Source of the DNA: JBCDBY01 sp039182715
GTDB lineage: Bacteria; Planctomycetota; PLA2
Reading direction: 5' to 3'
NCBI GenBank assembly: GCA_039182715.1
Contig: JBCDBY010000058.1
Span: 1 to 17,489, forward strand
DNA: 17,489 bases
Part shown: positions 1 through 7,199 of the stretch, piece after piece
Layout of the letters: each line of letters opens with the position of its first letter
Numbering within the stretch: the stretch's first letter is position 1
Position numbers and translations under genes: made by a program
The notes under the pieces: generated by a model
Database searches by the model: none
The model's input: the letters and a program-made list of their open reading frames with translations, nothing else
Told to the model about the DNA's origin: nothing

Positions 1-20
1 ACACCCGCATGGTGCGTTGA
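1..20 (+). CDS. possible 3' end of an upstream gene
   Basis: In frame 3 the first bases read T-R-M-V-R and then TGA at 18-20. A strong intrinsic terminator follows 22 bases later, as expected just behind the end of a transcription unit. Only six codons are visible, so no product can be named and the frame itself is a guess. Confidence 0.25.
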
Positions 21-42
21 CCGCAAGACCGGACGAATCGAA

Positions 43-73
43 GGCCACCCCTGCGGGGGTGGCCTTTTTTTTT
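43..73 (+). terminator. intrinsic (Rho-independent) terminator
   Basis: A perfect 9-bp G+C-rich stem (GGCCACCCC at 43-51 with GGGGTGGCC at 56-64) with a four-base loop TGCG is followed at once by nine T residues (65-73). This is the textbook form. It ends the transcript arriving from the left. It also argues against starting the next gene at the upstream in-frame TTG at position 17, because the terminator would then lie inside the coding region. Confidence 0.93.
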
Positions 74-139
74 GCAAGCAGCGCGGGAACCCCGCATCCC
101 TTCGCGCCGTTCTTTACGAAGATCCTTCCGGAGGGACCG

Positions 140-2665
140 ATGTCGAAGCGCACACCCATCATTCTGCTTGCCGTGGCCGCCCTGCTGGTCGTCGGCGGCC
201 TGTACTGGATGTCCGGCTCGGATAGCGGCCGGACGGATCGCCGCAGCCGGCTGGCCGACGGTCGTGAGAACGCCACGACCGAGTCGACGACCGCGGAGGT
301 CGAGACGGCCAGCGGGCCCCAGGCGGCGGATGCCGCCACGGTGGCCAAGCTGATCGAGCAGTACGGCGGGTTCACCACGTCCGGCGCGGCGGTGCTGACG
401 CGCCCGACGGCTCCGGGGACCGACCTGGAAGTGCTGCTGAAGACGAACCTCGACGGCCACCTGATCGAAGGGCGCGTCCGGACCGACGCCGAGGGCCGCT
501 TCGCGATTCCGCAGCTGCCCCGCGCGACCGGCTACGTGCTCACGATCGACGGCGAGGCGGTCCAGACCTTCCGGCAGGAGGTGGCGGTGCCGACCGAGAC
601 CGCCGTCGAGCTGGGCGATCTCTACATCGATCGCTACTACTTCCTGAACGGCAAGGTCGTCTCCTCCAGCGGCGTCGCCGTTCCCAACGTCGAGGTTGCC
701 GCGATTCTGCCGAACAACGGGCAGACCGGTTTCTCCATGCGCGGCAGCGCGACCAACGCGGCGGTGGCCGACTACGTGTCGGCATCGACGACGACGGCGG
801 GCGACGGCACGTTCACGATCCGTCTCGAGGATCCGGGCATTTTGTACCTGCGTGCGCGCGCCGAGGGTTGGGCGCCGCACTATCGCCCCGACGTTTACGT
901 CGGCGCGGGCGCCGAGACCGACATCACGCTCTCGCTCACGCGCGGCGTCGAGGTTGCCGGCGTGGTGCTCGGCCGCGACGGCCGGCCCGCCTCCGAGGTG
1001 GTCGTGAGCCTCTTCCCGAACAGCCGCCGCTGGTGGAGCCAGGTGAAGGAGCTGCAGACGACCGGAAGCGACGGCCGCTTCTCCTTCCGCATCGAGCCGC
1101 GCACCAACCGCTACTCGGTGCGCGTGACGCCCAAGGACGGCGTCGACCTCAACCGCAACTTCCGTCTGCCGCTGGAAGAGGATCTCGTCATCCAGCTGCC
1201 GGGCGGCGCGACGCTCAAGGGTCGCGTCATCGACGTCGACACCACGCAGCCGATCGCGAACGCGGAGATCATCCTGATGCTGCGCGGTCCCGGCGGCAAC
1301 CAGTGGGTCGGCGCCTACCAGAAGGCGATCAAGACCGACTCCTACGGCGTGTTCCGCCTCGAGGGCGTCGGCATCGACGGCATGCACTCGGTCGCGGTCT
1401 CCGCGCCGGGCTACGCCAACTTCATGGGCAATCAGTGGACGCGCAACGCCGTCTATACGTCGATGCGCAACGTGAAGTTCGAGGACGGTCGCGAGGCGGA
1501 GCTGCCCGACATCCCGCTCAAGCGCGGGCGCGTCGTCGAAGGCGTCGTGCGCGACATCGACACGCAGGAACCGATCCGCAACGCGACGGTCACGGTCAAT
1601 GACATGATGATGGGGGCGCGGCCGGTGCAAACCGGTCCCGATGGCCGCTACCGCGTCACCGACATTGGCGACCGCGTCTCGCTCAGCGTGAAGGCCGAGG
1701 GTTACGTTGAGCAGGCGGACAACCCCTGGCGCGGCGTCGAGCTCGCCGCCGACCAGGAGATCGTCCAGCGCGACTTCGAGCTGGCCGCGGCGAGCGGCAT
1801 CGAGGGACGCGTGACGACCGGCGAGGGCTCGCCCGTGCGCGGCGCGCTCGTGCGCCTGCAGCCGGCCAGCCGGGGTCGCGGCAACTGGATGGCGGGCATG
1901 CGCCTGCGCGAGCTCTACACGCACACCGACAGCAACGGCCGCTTCCGCATCGACGGCGTGCCGCCGATGAAGGTCAAGGCCGAGGCGACGCTCGCCGGTT
2001 TCGAGAGCGGCGAGAGCGGTGAGCTCGAGGTCGTGGCCGGCACCGACACCCGCGAGGTGGACATCAAGCTCGTGAGCTCCGCGACGCTCACCGGCATGGT
2101 GGTCGCCCGCGAGGGTGGCGTCGTCGAGGGTGCGCGCATCGTGGTGGCCAAGGACCCGGGCAACGACGGCGACGACCGCATGCGGCGCCGCTGGATGTCG
2201 CAGGGCACCCCGGTCTTCACCGACAGCAAGGGCCGCTTCCGCGCGGTCGACGTGCCGTCGGGCGACATCGTGCTCTACGTCGAGGCCGAGGGCCTCGCCA
2301 TGCAGACCATGTCGAAGAAGGGCGTCGCGCCCGGCTCCGAGGTGAAGGGCATGAAGGTCACGATGAAGCCCGCGCTGGTCATCACCGGCAAGGTGCTGAA
2401 CGAGTCCGGCGAGCCGATGACGCGCGCTTGGGTGCGCGCCACGCTGACCGGCCCGACCGATGGCGAGTCGAGTACCCAGGCAACCGGCGCCCGCGTCCGC
2501 GAGGACGGCACCTTCGAGGTGACCCGCATCCCCGAGGGCAGCTACGAGCTCGAGGTGCGCACCTGGGGCTGGGGCGAGAACCGCGTCGAGTACGAGCCGC
2601 TCAAGCTCAACGGCATCGCCGCCGGCACCAAAGACGTCGTCCTCCAGCTCAAGGTCAAGGAGTAG
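140..2665 (+). CDS. membrane-anchored protein with about eight carboxypeptidase-regulatory-like repeats
   Basis: An 841-residue protein. I start it at ATG 140 because GGAGGG (130-135) lies four bases upstream and the terminator at 43-73 rules out the longer form. A positively charged N-terminus and one hydrophobic segment (about residues 6-24) suggest an uncleaved signal anchor with the rest outside the cytoplasm. A Thr/Ser/Ala-rich linker follows. The remainder is tandem beta-sandwich repeats of the carboxypeptidase regulatory / transthyretin-like kind, each with the cadence 'GxVxxxxGxPVxxAxV ... TDxxGRFxI ... G-Y'. I count eight, beginning near residues 97, 168, 270, 360, 470, 550, 645 and 745. 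No catalytic domain is seen. The family usually serves adhesion, surface-scaffold or polysaccharide-linked roles. The actual function here is unknown. Confidence 0.9.
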   Translation: MSKRTPIILLAVAALLVVGGLYWMSGSDSGRTDRRSRLADGRENATTESTTAEVETASGPQAADAATVAKLIEQYGGFTTSGAAVLTRPTAPGTDLEVLLKTNLDGHLIEGRVRTDAEGRFAIPQLPRATGYVLTIDGEAVQTFRQEVAVPTETAVELGDLYIDRYYFLNGKVVSSSGVAVPNVEVAAILPNNGQTGFSMRGSATNAAVADYVSASTTTAGDGTFTIRLEDPGILYLRARAEGWAPHYRPDVYVGAGAETDITLSLTRGVEVAGVVLGRDGRPASEVVVSLFPNSRRWWSQVKELQTTGSDGRFSFRIEPRTNRYSVRVTPKDGVDLNRNFRLPLEEDLVIQLPGGATLKGRVIDVDTTQPIANAEIILMLRGPGGNQWVGAYQKAIKTDSYGVFRLEGVGIDGMHSVAVSAPGYANFMGNQWTRNAVYTSMRNVKFEDGREAELPDIPLKRGRVVEGVVRDIDTQEPIRNATVTVNDMMMGARPVQTGPDGRYRVTDIGDRVSLSVKAEGYVEQADNPWRGVELAADQEIVQRDFELAAASGIEGRVTTGEGSPVRGALVRLQPASRGRGNWMAGMRLRELYTHTDSNGRFRIDGVPPMKVKAEATLAGFESGESGELEVVAGTDTREVDIKLVSSATLTGMVVAREGGVVEGARIVVAKDPGNDGDDRMRRRWMSQGTPVFTDSKGRFRAVDVPSGDIVLYVEAEGLAMQTMSKKGVAPGSEVKGMKVTMKPALVITGKVLNESGEPMTRAWVRATLTGPTDGESSTQATGARVREDGTFEVTRIPEGSYELEVRTWGWGENRVEYEPLKLNGIAAGTKDVVLQLKVKE

Positions 2666-2688
2666 CCTCCTGACGTAAGCCTCCTGAC
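2665..2688 (+). repeat. 10-bp direct repeat just after the stop codon
   Basis: GCCTCCTGAC occurs at 2665-2674 and again at 2679-2688, separated by GTAA. It starts at the last base of the stop codon of the CRD-repeat gene. It may be a small local duplication, and no function is evident. Confidence 0.5.
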
Positions 2689-2749
2689 AAACCACTCTTG
2701 GCAGAGTCGGCTCTAAGTCGTTTCTGCGGAGGGGTTTCGGGCGGCCGGG

Positions 2750-2767
2750 TGCGGCACCGGTGCCGCA
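2750..2767. promoter_or_regulatory. 18-bp perfect palindrome between convergent genes
   Basis: TGCGGCACCGGTGCCGCA is a perfect inverted repeat with no spacer. It lies in the 136-bp gap between two genes that converge (ends at 2665 and 2802). A weaker stem follows (CCACG 2776-2780 with CGTGG 2790-2794). Neither is followed by a T-tract on either strand, so a simple intrinsic terminator is not shown. A bidirectional transcription stop or a dimeric-protein site are both possible. Confidence 0.5.
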
Positions 2768-2801
2768 GCGGAGGGCCACGGGGTCCAAACGTGGGGCCCC
2801 G

Positions 2802-3377
2802 CTACTCGGAGCCGAGGAGCTTCCCGAGGATGGACGGACCGTCCGCCTTGGGGATGCTCTTCAGGCGCGCACGCGTCTCCTGCGCCTTGCCCGCGACAAG
2901 GTCGCCGCCGCGCACGATGAAGTCGGCGAGCTCGGCAAAGGCGTTCTCGTCGACCCAGATGCCGTGCTCGTAGCAGACGTCCACGATCACGCCGGAGACC
3001 GTGCCGTAGTTCCGGCGAATCATCGGATTGCCGCAGACCGGACACTTCTTGTAGTGGACGTTCTCCGGCAGCTCCCGGCGGAATCGGTCCCGGAACTCCT
3101 TGAGCGCCGAGTCGAGGTCGGTCGGGTCGGCCGTGGCGCGCAGCTTGTTCAGGACCACTTCCAGCGACTGATCGGGAAAGAACATCCCGTGGCAGCTCTG
3201 GCACATCAGCGCCTTGGTGCCGTCGAGGTCCTGCTCGCCCAGCGGGTCCCCGCAGCGGGGGCAGTCGCAGGCGGAAATCTGCGCCTGGCGGCGCTTTTTT
3301 GCCCCTCGTCCCGCCGCGCAGATCGGACACGCGTTCGGGTCGGCCACGTCGTTGCCACACTTCGAACAGAACGCCAT
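2802..3377 (-). CDS. zf-TFIIB-type zinc-ribbon protein with three ribbons
   Basis: A 191-residue protein. The start is ATG at 3377, preceded on the minus strand by GGGAGG a few bases upstream; longer in-frame forms lack such a site. There are three zinc-ribbon knuckle sets: C4/C7 with C17/C20, C39/C42 with C59/C62, and C112/C115 with C135/H138. The second and third resemble zf-TFIIB ribbons. The third ends in the family's typical 'H-G-x-W-x-D' (H138, G139, W141, D143). The region between the second and third (about 70-108) is charged and probably helical. No transmembrane segment is seen, so it is presumably cytoplasmic. Proteins of this type are poorly characterised, and a nucleic-acid or partner-protein binding role is only inferred. 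It is transcribed divergently from the secreted CRD protein starting at 3466. Confidence 0.87.
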   Translation of the reverse strand: MAFCSKCGNDVADPNACPICAAGRGAKKRRQAQISACDCPRCGDPLGEQDLDGTKALMCQSCHGMFFPDQSLEVVLNKLRATADPTDLDSALKEFRDRFRRELPENVHYKKCPVCGNPMIRRNYGTVSGVIVDVCYEHGIWVDENAFAELADFIVRGGDLVAGKAQETRARLKSIPKADGPSILGKLLGSE

Positions 3378-3465
3378 CGCACCTCCCGCATCGACCCTCA
3401 CGGAAGCCGACTTGAGCGCGGGGCGGTACAGAACCGCACCCGATTCGGCCGATTCGAAGGGAAGC
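3378..3465. promoter_or_regulatory. 88-bp divergent intergenic region
   Basis: This gap separates the minus-strand zinc-ribbon gene from the plus-strand CRD gene and must hold both promoters. I see Shine-Dalgarno-like sequences at both edges (CCTCCC on the plus strand, i.e. GGGAGG for the minus gene; GAAGGG for the plus gene). There is also a small hairpin, GCGGT (3423-3427) with ACCGC (3433-3437), loop ACAGA. I cannot assign -35/-10 boxes. Confidence 0.45.
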
Positions 3466-4485
3466 ATGCGTTGGCTCCTGCTTTTTCTGCTCGCCGGGCC
3501 GGTTTCGGCCGACGACGTCGCGCTGCGCGAGGTCCGCGCCTGGCGGGGCGAGATCGTGCTCGAGGCACGCTCCGGTCCGGGCGACGCGGGTGCGGGAGAA
3601 GAGGTGCAGACCGAGCGCGCGACCTTCGTCCTGCTCAGCGACCCGCGCCGCACCGACGGCGCCCGCGAGCGTCTCCAGCTCCGGCAACGCCGCGCCGAGG
3701 GCAAGTGGAGCCTCGCGCTCGACTACCGGGAGAAGAAGGGCGGCAGCGCGCTGGTCACCAAGGGCGGCGGCGAGGGCGTCCTGCACGTCGACATCGGCGG
3801 CGTCCTCGACCTGACCACGCGCCGCGTCGAGCTGGTCGCGGACGCGGGCCCCCGAAGGCTGGTCGCCAAGACCACGCTCTCCGGCGTCGACACCAAGGGC
3901 TTCGCCGCCTTCCGCACCGCGAAGACGCGCTCGCCCTACATGGCGCAGTTCGCCGAGTGGGGCGAGCTCTCCAAAGACGGCCGCGAGGCGAAGGGCGAAC
4001 GCACGTTCGTCGACAAGCGCGCCCGCTACCCGCGCACGGTCACGCTGCGCTGGTCCCTGACGCGCCTCGACCCCGAGGTGAAGGGGCGTCTCGTCGACCA
4101 GAACGGCCGGCCGATCGTCGGCGCCAAGGTCGTCGCGCGCACCATGCAGTCGGGACGTCTCATCGCGCGCGAAGCGGTCAGCGATGCGGCCGGGCGCTTC
4201 CGCATCGCGGCGCACTTCGCCTCGTGGGGCGTGCAGGTCCACGCGCATGCGCACGACGGCACGATCACCACCGGTTGGCTCAAGCCCGACGCCGCGCGCA
4301 TCCTGTTCGACGAGGTGCCCGACCTGAAGATCGAGCTCAAGCGCTATCGCATCGAGTGGCTGCCGCAGCCGCATCTGCTCGGCAAGCACTTCCGCGGCGA
4401 CGCCGATCGCTACCTCGCGCACGTCACGCGGCGCGCGTCGAAGGCGCGGTTGGCCGGCGCCGAGGTCAGGCCCTCCACCAACTGA
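3466..4485 (+). CDS. secreted protein with C-terminal carboxypeptidase-regulatory-like domain
   Basis: A 339-residue protein starting at ATG 3466, with GAAGGG about five bases upstream. Residues 1-16 form a typical Sec signal peptide (MRWLLLFLLAGPVSA, probable cleavage after Ala). The next ~200 residues are rich in charged residues and alternating hydrophobics, look beta-rich, and match no family I can name. From about residue 205 a single carboxypeptidase-regulatory-like fold follows: 'KGRLVDQNGRPIVGAKV ... SDAAGRFRI'. It shares this fold with the large CRD-repeat protein at 140-2665, so the two may act in the same envelope compartment. The last 20 bases overlap, tail to tail, the end of the minus-strand zinc-ribbon gene. 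No catalytic motif is seen. Confidence 0.85.
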   Translation: MRWLLLFLLAGPVSADDVALREVRAWRGEIVLEARSGPGDAGAGEEVQTERATFVLLSDPRRTDGARERLQLRQRRAEGKWSLALDYREKKGGSALVTKGGGEGVLHVDIGGVLDLTTRRVELVADAGPRRLVAKTTLSGVDTKGFAAFRTAKTRSPYMAQFAEWGELSKDGREAKGERTFVDKRARYPRTVTLRWSLTRLDPEVKGRLVDQNGRPIVGAKVVARTMQSGRLIAREAVSDAAGRFRIAAHFASWGVQVHAHAHDGTITTGWLKPDAARILFDEVPDLKIELKRYRIEWLPQPHLLGKHFRGDADRYLAHVTRRASKARLAGAEVRPSTN

Positions 4486-4981
4486 GCGACACGTCGCGCC
4501 GCAGTTGGGTCGCCACGGTGCCGAGATCGGCCCGCGCCTGCTCGATCTCGCCCGGCGTGATGTCGGCGGGCGGCTTGTAGAAGCGCGGGCGCAGCACGAA
4601 GACCAGCGTCTGCTGCAGGCTCAGCTCGACCAGCCAGCGGTGGTGCGTGCGCCGGTTGGCCAGCTCCAGCGACTTCATCAGCCGCTCGATGTCGCGCGTG
4701 TCGCTGCGCACGGCGGTGAAGAGCACGCTCGGCGCCTCGCCCTTCTCCTTCCAGCCGATCGACGCATGCACCAGCCGGAACGCCTGCGTGCTCTCCAGCA
4801 CCGACACAAGCGGGATGACCTCGTCGTCGAGCCCGCGCGCGCGCCCCTCGCGCAGCTCGTCGATGAGCGCGATCGCCTCGTCATCGCCGAACATCTCGCC
4901 GCACAGCTGGCACTCGAAGAGCAGATACCCCTCGATGTCGCGCCGCGTGACGCTGTGCGAACCGCAGGCGTCACATTCCAT
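4466..4981 (-). CDS. small protein with N-terminal zinc ribbon, coupled to dapF
   Basis: A 171-residue protein. The N-terminus carries a four-cysteine ribbon (C3, C6, C24, C27). The rest is a probably alpha/beta domain that I do not recognise, ending in 'LSWWRA'. The start ATG (4981) lies inside the end of dapF. The two share 11 bases (4971-4981) in different frames, which points to translational coupling and a single transcript. Its 3' end overlaps the convergent CRD gene by 20 bases. No signal peptide or membrane segment is seen, so it is probably cytoplasmic. The function is unknown, and the coupling to dapF suggests co-expression rather than a shared reaction. Confidence 0.85.
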   Translation of the reverse strand: MECDACGSHSVTRRDIEGYLLFECQLCGEMFGDDEAIALIDELREGRARGLDDEVIPLVSVLESTQAFRLVHASIGWKEKGEAPSVLFTAVRSDTRDIERLMKSLELANRRTHHRWLVELSLQQTLVFVLRPRFYKPPADITPGEIEQARADLGTVATQLRRDVSLSWWRA

Positions 4982-5789
4982 AGCTGCCCGTGAACACCGT
5001 TTCGGCCGGACCGGTCATGATCACGCTGGCGTCGTCGTCCGGCCACTCCAGCAGCAGCTCGCCGCCGCGCAGCTCGTTGTGCAGCGTGCGCTCCGTGCGG
5101 CCGGTCAGCACGCCCGCGACCGCGACGGCGCACGCGCCCGTCCCGCACGCCAGCGTCTCGCCGCTGCCGCGCTCCCACGTGCGCTGCCGCACGCGATCCG
5201 GCGCCAGCACCTGCACGAACTCCACGTTGGTGCGCTCGGGAAAGAGCGCATCGGTCTCGAGCGCGCGCCCGTAGCGCGGCAGTTCGATCGCATCCACGTC
5301 GTCGACGTAGATCACCGCATGCGGGTTGCCCATCGACACGCAGGTGATCGCGTAGCGACGGTCGAGCACCGCCACCTCGTGCTCGACGATGCGCTCGCCG
5401 GCGAGCGTCACCGGCAGGCTCGCCGGCGCCAGCGAAGGCGCGCCCATCGAGACGCGTGCGGCGCCCGGGAGCAGGGTGACCTGCTTGATGCCGGCGTCCG
5501 TCTCGACCGCGACCTCGTCGCCGGACACGCGCCCGTGGTCGCGCGCGAGGTGCGCGAGACAGCGCACGCCGTTGCCGCACATCTGCGCCCGGCTGCCGTC
5601 GGCGTTGTACATCTCCATGCGCACGTCGGCCTGTTCGGACGGCATGAGGAGAATGAGCCCGTCGCCCCCGATGCCGGTGTGCCGGTCGCTCACGCGCCGC
5701 GCCACGGCGGCCGGATTCTCGACCGTCTCGTCGAACCCGTCCACGTAGACGTAGTCGTTGCCCGCCCCGTGCATCTTCGTGAATCGCAT
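4971..5789 (-). CDS. dapF: diaminopimelate epimerase
   Basis: A 272-residue protein, close to the family's usual 270-280. DapF interconverts LL- and meso-2,6-diaminopimelate in lysine and peptidoglycan precursor synthesis, cytoplasmic and cofactor-independent, using two cysteines as acid and base. Both are present: C71 in 'NADGSRAQMCGNGVRC' and C215 in 'GSGETLACGTGAC'. The N-terminal 'KMHGAGNDYV' and 'GIGGDGLI' are also typical. The start at 5789 is set by this conserved N-terminus. No Shine-Dalgarno sequence precedes it, but a TACGCT hexamer lies 8 nt upstream on the minus strand. It is divergent from rph (65-bp gap) and overlaps the following zinc-ribbon gene by 11 bases. Confidence 0.97.
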   Translation of the reverse strand: MRFTKMHGAGNDYVYVDGFDETVENPAAVARRVSDRHTGIGGDGLILLMPSEQADVRMEMYNADGSRAQMCGNGVRCLAHLARDHGRVSGDEVAVETDAGIKQVTLLPGAARVSMGAPSLAPASLPVTLAGERIVEHEVAVLDRRYAITCVSMGNPHAVIYVDDVDAIELPRYGRALETDALFPERTNVEFVQVLAPDRVRQRTWERGSGETLACGTGACAVAVAGVLTGRTERTLHNELRGGELLLEWPDDDASVIMTGPAETVFTGSYGM

Positions 5790-5797
5790 GGGCGAGC

Positions 5798-5803
5798 AGC
5801 GTA
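5798..5803 (-). promoter_or_regulatory. candidate -10 element of dapF (TACGCT)
   Basis: On the minus strand TACGCT (TANNNT) ends 8 nt before the dapF ATG, and the intervening bases hold no Shine-Dalgarno sequence. It fits the pattern of hexamers close to start codons seen at several other genes here and would give a nearly leaderless mRNA. No convincing -35 is visible. Confidence 0.4.
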
Positions 5804-5854
5804 CCAGCCGCTCCCTTTCTTGCGCCCGTCGCGCGGCCCGGTTACCAAACCCTC

Positions 5855-6565
5855 ATGCGCCCCTCGGGACGCCGCGCCGACGAGCTGCGGTCCATCTCCT
5901 TCGAACGTCAATTCAACGACACGCCGGCGGGCTCCGTTCTCGTCTCCTACGGGCGTACCCGCGTGCTTTGCACCGCGTGCGTCGAGGACGGCGTGCCCAA
6001 GTGGCTGCAGGGTCGCGGCAAGGGCTGGCTCACCGCCGAGTACGGCATGCTGCCCGGCTCGACCGGCAACCGCAAGGCGCGCGAGGCGCGCATCGGCAAG
6101 CCGGACTCGCGCGGCCTCGAGATCTCGCGCCTGATCGGCCGCTGCCTGCGCAGCGTGATCGACCTCAAGGCGATCAAGGACAAGACGATCTGGCTCGACT
6201 GCGACGTGCTGCAGGCCGACGGGGGCACGCGCACCGCGGCGATCTCGGGCGCCTACGTCGCGCTGCGCGACGCGCTCGAGCAGTACCGCGACAAGTGGCC
6301 GCGCTGGCCGCTCACCAGCAGCATCGCGGGCGTGAGCTGCGGCGTGTTCAACGGCGAGGTGGTCCTCGACCTCGACTACGCCGAGGACTCCAAGGCGGAG
6401 GTCGACTGCAACATCGCCATGAACGGCGAGGCGGAGCTGGTCGAGATCCAGGGCTCGGCCGAGGGCAAGGCGTTCCCCGAGTCGACGCTGCTCGAGATGC
6501 TGCGCCTCGCGCGCCTCGGCATCGCCGACATCACGCGGCAGCAGCACCTCGCCTTCGAGTCATGA
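5855..6565 (+). CDS. rph: ribonuclease PH
   Basis: A 236-residue protein, the normal length for RNase PH, a phosphorolytic 3'-5' exoribonuclease that trims the 3' end of tRNA precursors and releases nucleoside diphosphates. Seen: N-terminal 'RPSGRRADELR' (family RPDGR..DelR), the phosphate-binding loop 'GGTRT' at 123-127 and 'DLDYAEDSKAEVD' at 172-184, whose D178 and D184 occupy the conserved acidic positions. The active enzyme is usually a hexamer. The start ATG has no Shine-Dalgarno sequence. TACCAA ends 6 nt upstream, a weak match to the start-proximal hexamer. The stop overlaps the rdgB start by four bases (ATGA, 6562-6565), so translation is coupled. The rph-rdgB neighbourhood is common in bacteria. 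Confidence 0.97.
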   Translation: MRPSGRRADELRSISFERQFNDTPAGSVLVSYGRTRVLCTACVEDGVPKWLQGRGKGWLTAEYGMLPGSTGNRKAREARIGKPDSRGLEISRLIGRCLRSVIDLKAIKDKTIWLDCDVLQADGGTRTAAISGAYVALRDALEQYRDKWPRWPLTSSIAGVSCGVFNGEVVLDLDYAEDSKAEVDCNIAMNGEAELVEIQGSAEGKAFPESTLLEMLRLARLGIADITRQQHLAFES

Positions 6566-7167
6566 TCCTGGTCGGCAGCAAGAACCCGCACAAGCTGCAC
6601 GAGGTGCGCGCCATCCTCGAGCCGCTCGGCATGCGCGCCGTCATCGCGGTCGATCTGCCCGACGTCGTCGAGGACGGCGACACCTTCGCGGCCAACGCCG
6701 CCAAGAAGGCGGGCGAGTTCGCGATGTTTCTCAAGGCGCCCTGTCTCGCCGACGACTCCGGCCTCGTCATCCCCGCGCTGAACGGCGAGCCCGGCATCTA
6801 CTCCGCGCGCTACGCCGGCGAGGACGCGACCGACGAGCAGAACCTGCAAAAGGTCCTGCAGCGCCTCGCGGACGAGGGGCTCGAACAGCCCGAGGCGTAC
6901 TTCCAGTGCAGCATCGCGATCGCCGTCCCGACCATCACCGGCCCCGAGATCGTCGTCGAGACCGAGGGCCGCGTGGAAGGGCGCATCGTCCACGCACCGC
7001 GCGGCGAGCACGGCTTCGGGTACGACCCGATCTTCCTGCTGCCGGAGCTGGGCGTGACCACCGCCGAGCTGCCGCCCGAGGAGAAGAACCGCCTGAGCCA
7101 CCGCGCCGCGGCGCTCCAGAAGCTCGCGAAGAAGCTGCCGGAGATCCGGCACAGGCTCGAGCCGTAG
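6562..7167 (+). CDS. rdgB: RdgB/HAM1 non-canonical purine NTP pyrophosphatase
   Basis: A 201-residue protein, typical for the family. It hydrolyses dITP, ITP and XTP to monophosphates plus pyrophosphate, keeping deaminated purines out of DNA and RNA. Motifs: N-terminal 'SKNPHKLHE' (6-14), which binds the triphosphate; 'ADDSGL' (63-68) with the catalytic Asp; 'YSARYAG' (80-86); 'GFGYDPIF' (151-158), contacting the base; 'SHR' (179-181). The ATG at 6562 overlaps the rph stop (ATGA), which decides the start, and the conserved N-terminal beta-strand begins directly there. A 32-bp gap with a candidate promoter separates it from lepA. Confidence 0.96.
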   Translation: MILVGSKNPHKLHEVRAILEPLGMRAVIAVDLPDVVEDGDTFAANAAKKAGEFAMFLKAPCLADDSGLVIPALNGEPGIYSARYAGEDATDEQNLQKVLQRLADEGLEQPEAYFQCSIAIAVPTITGPEIVVETEGRVEGRIVHAPRGEHGFGYDPIFLLPELGVTTAELPPEEKNRLSHRAAALQKLAKKLPEIRHRLEP

Positions 7168-7183
7168 CGTTCGCCCTCGCCCG

Positions 7184-7189
7184 TACAAT
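7184..7189 (+). promoter_or_regulatory. candidate -10 element of lepA (TACAAT)
   Basis: TACAAT, one base from the TATAAT consensus, lies in the short rdgB-lepA gap and ends 10 nt before the lepA ATG. No Shine-Dalgarno sequence is found before lepA. A transcript starting at the usual distance would have a leader of only a few bases. No clear -35 hexamer is present. Confidence 0.5.
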
Positions 7190-7199
7190 CCTGCGGTCC

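Noticed and set aside
17..139. Upstream TTG start that would extend the CRD-repeat protein by 41 residues
   Set aside because: The extension contains a perfect intrinsic terminator and would place the signal anchor internally, while ATG 140 has a good Shine-Dalgarno sequence.
2713..4580. Long overlapping frames on both strands across the zinc-ribbon and CRD genes
   Set aside because: The zinc-ribbon and signal-peptide-bearing frames have motifs and ribosome binding sites. The long alternatives are rich in Arg/Ala/Gly/Pro without any recognisable motif.
5758..6561. Upstream extension of the rdgB frame
   Set aside because: It overlaps the whole of rph in another frame, and the conserved RdgB N-terminus begins exactly at ATG 6562.
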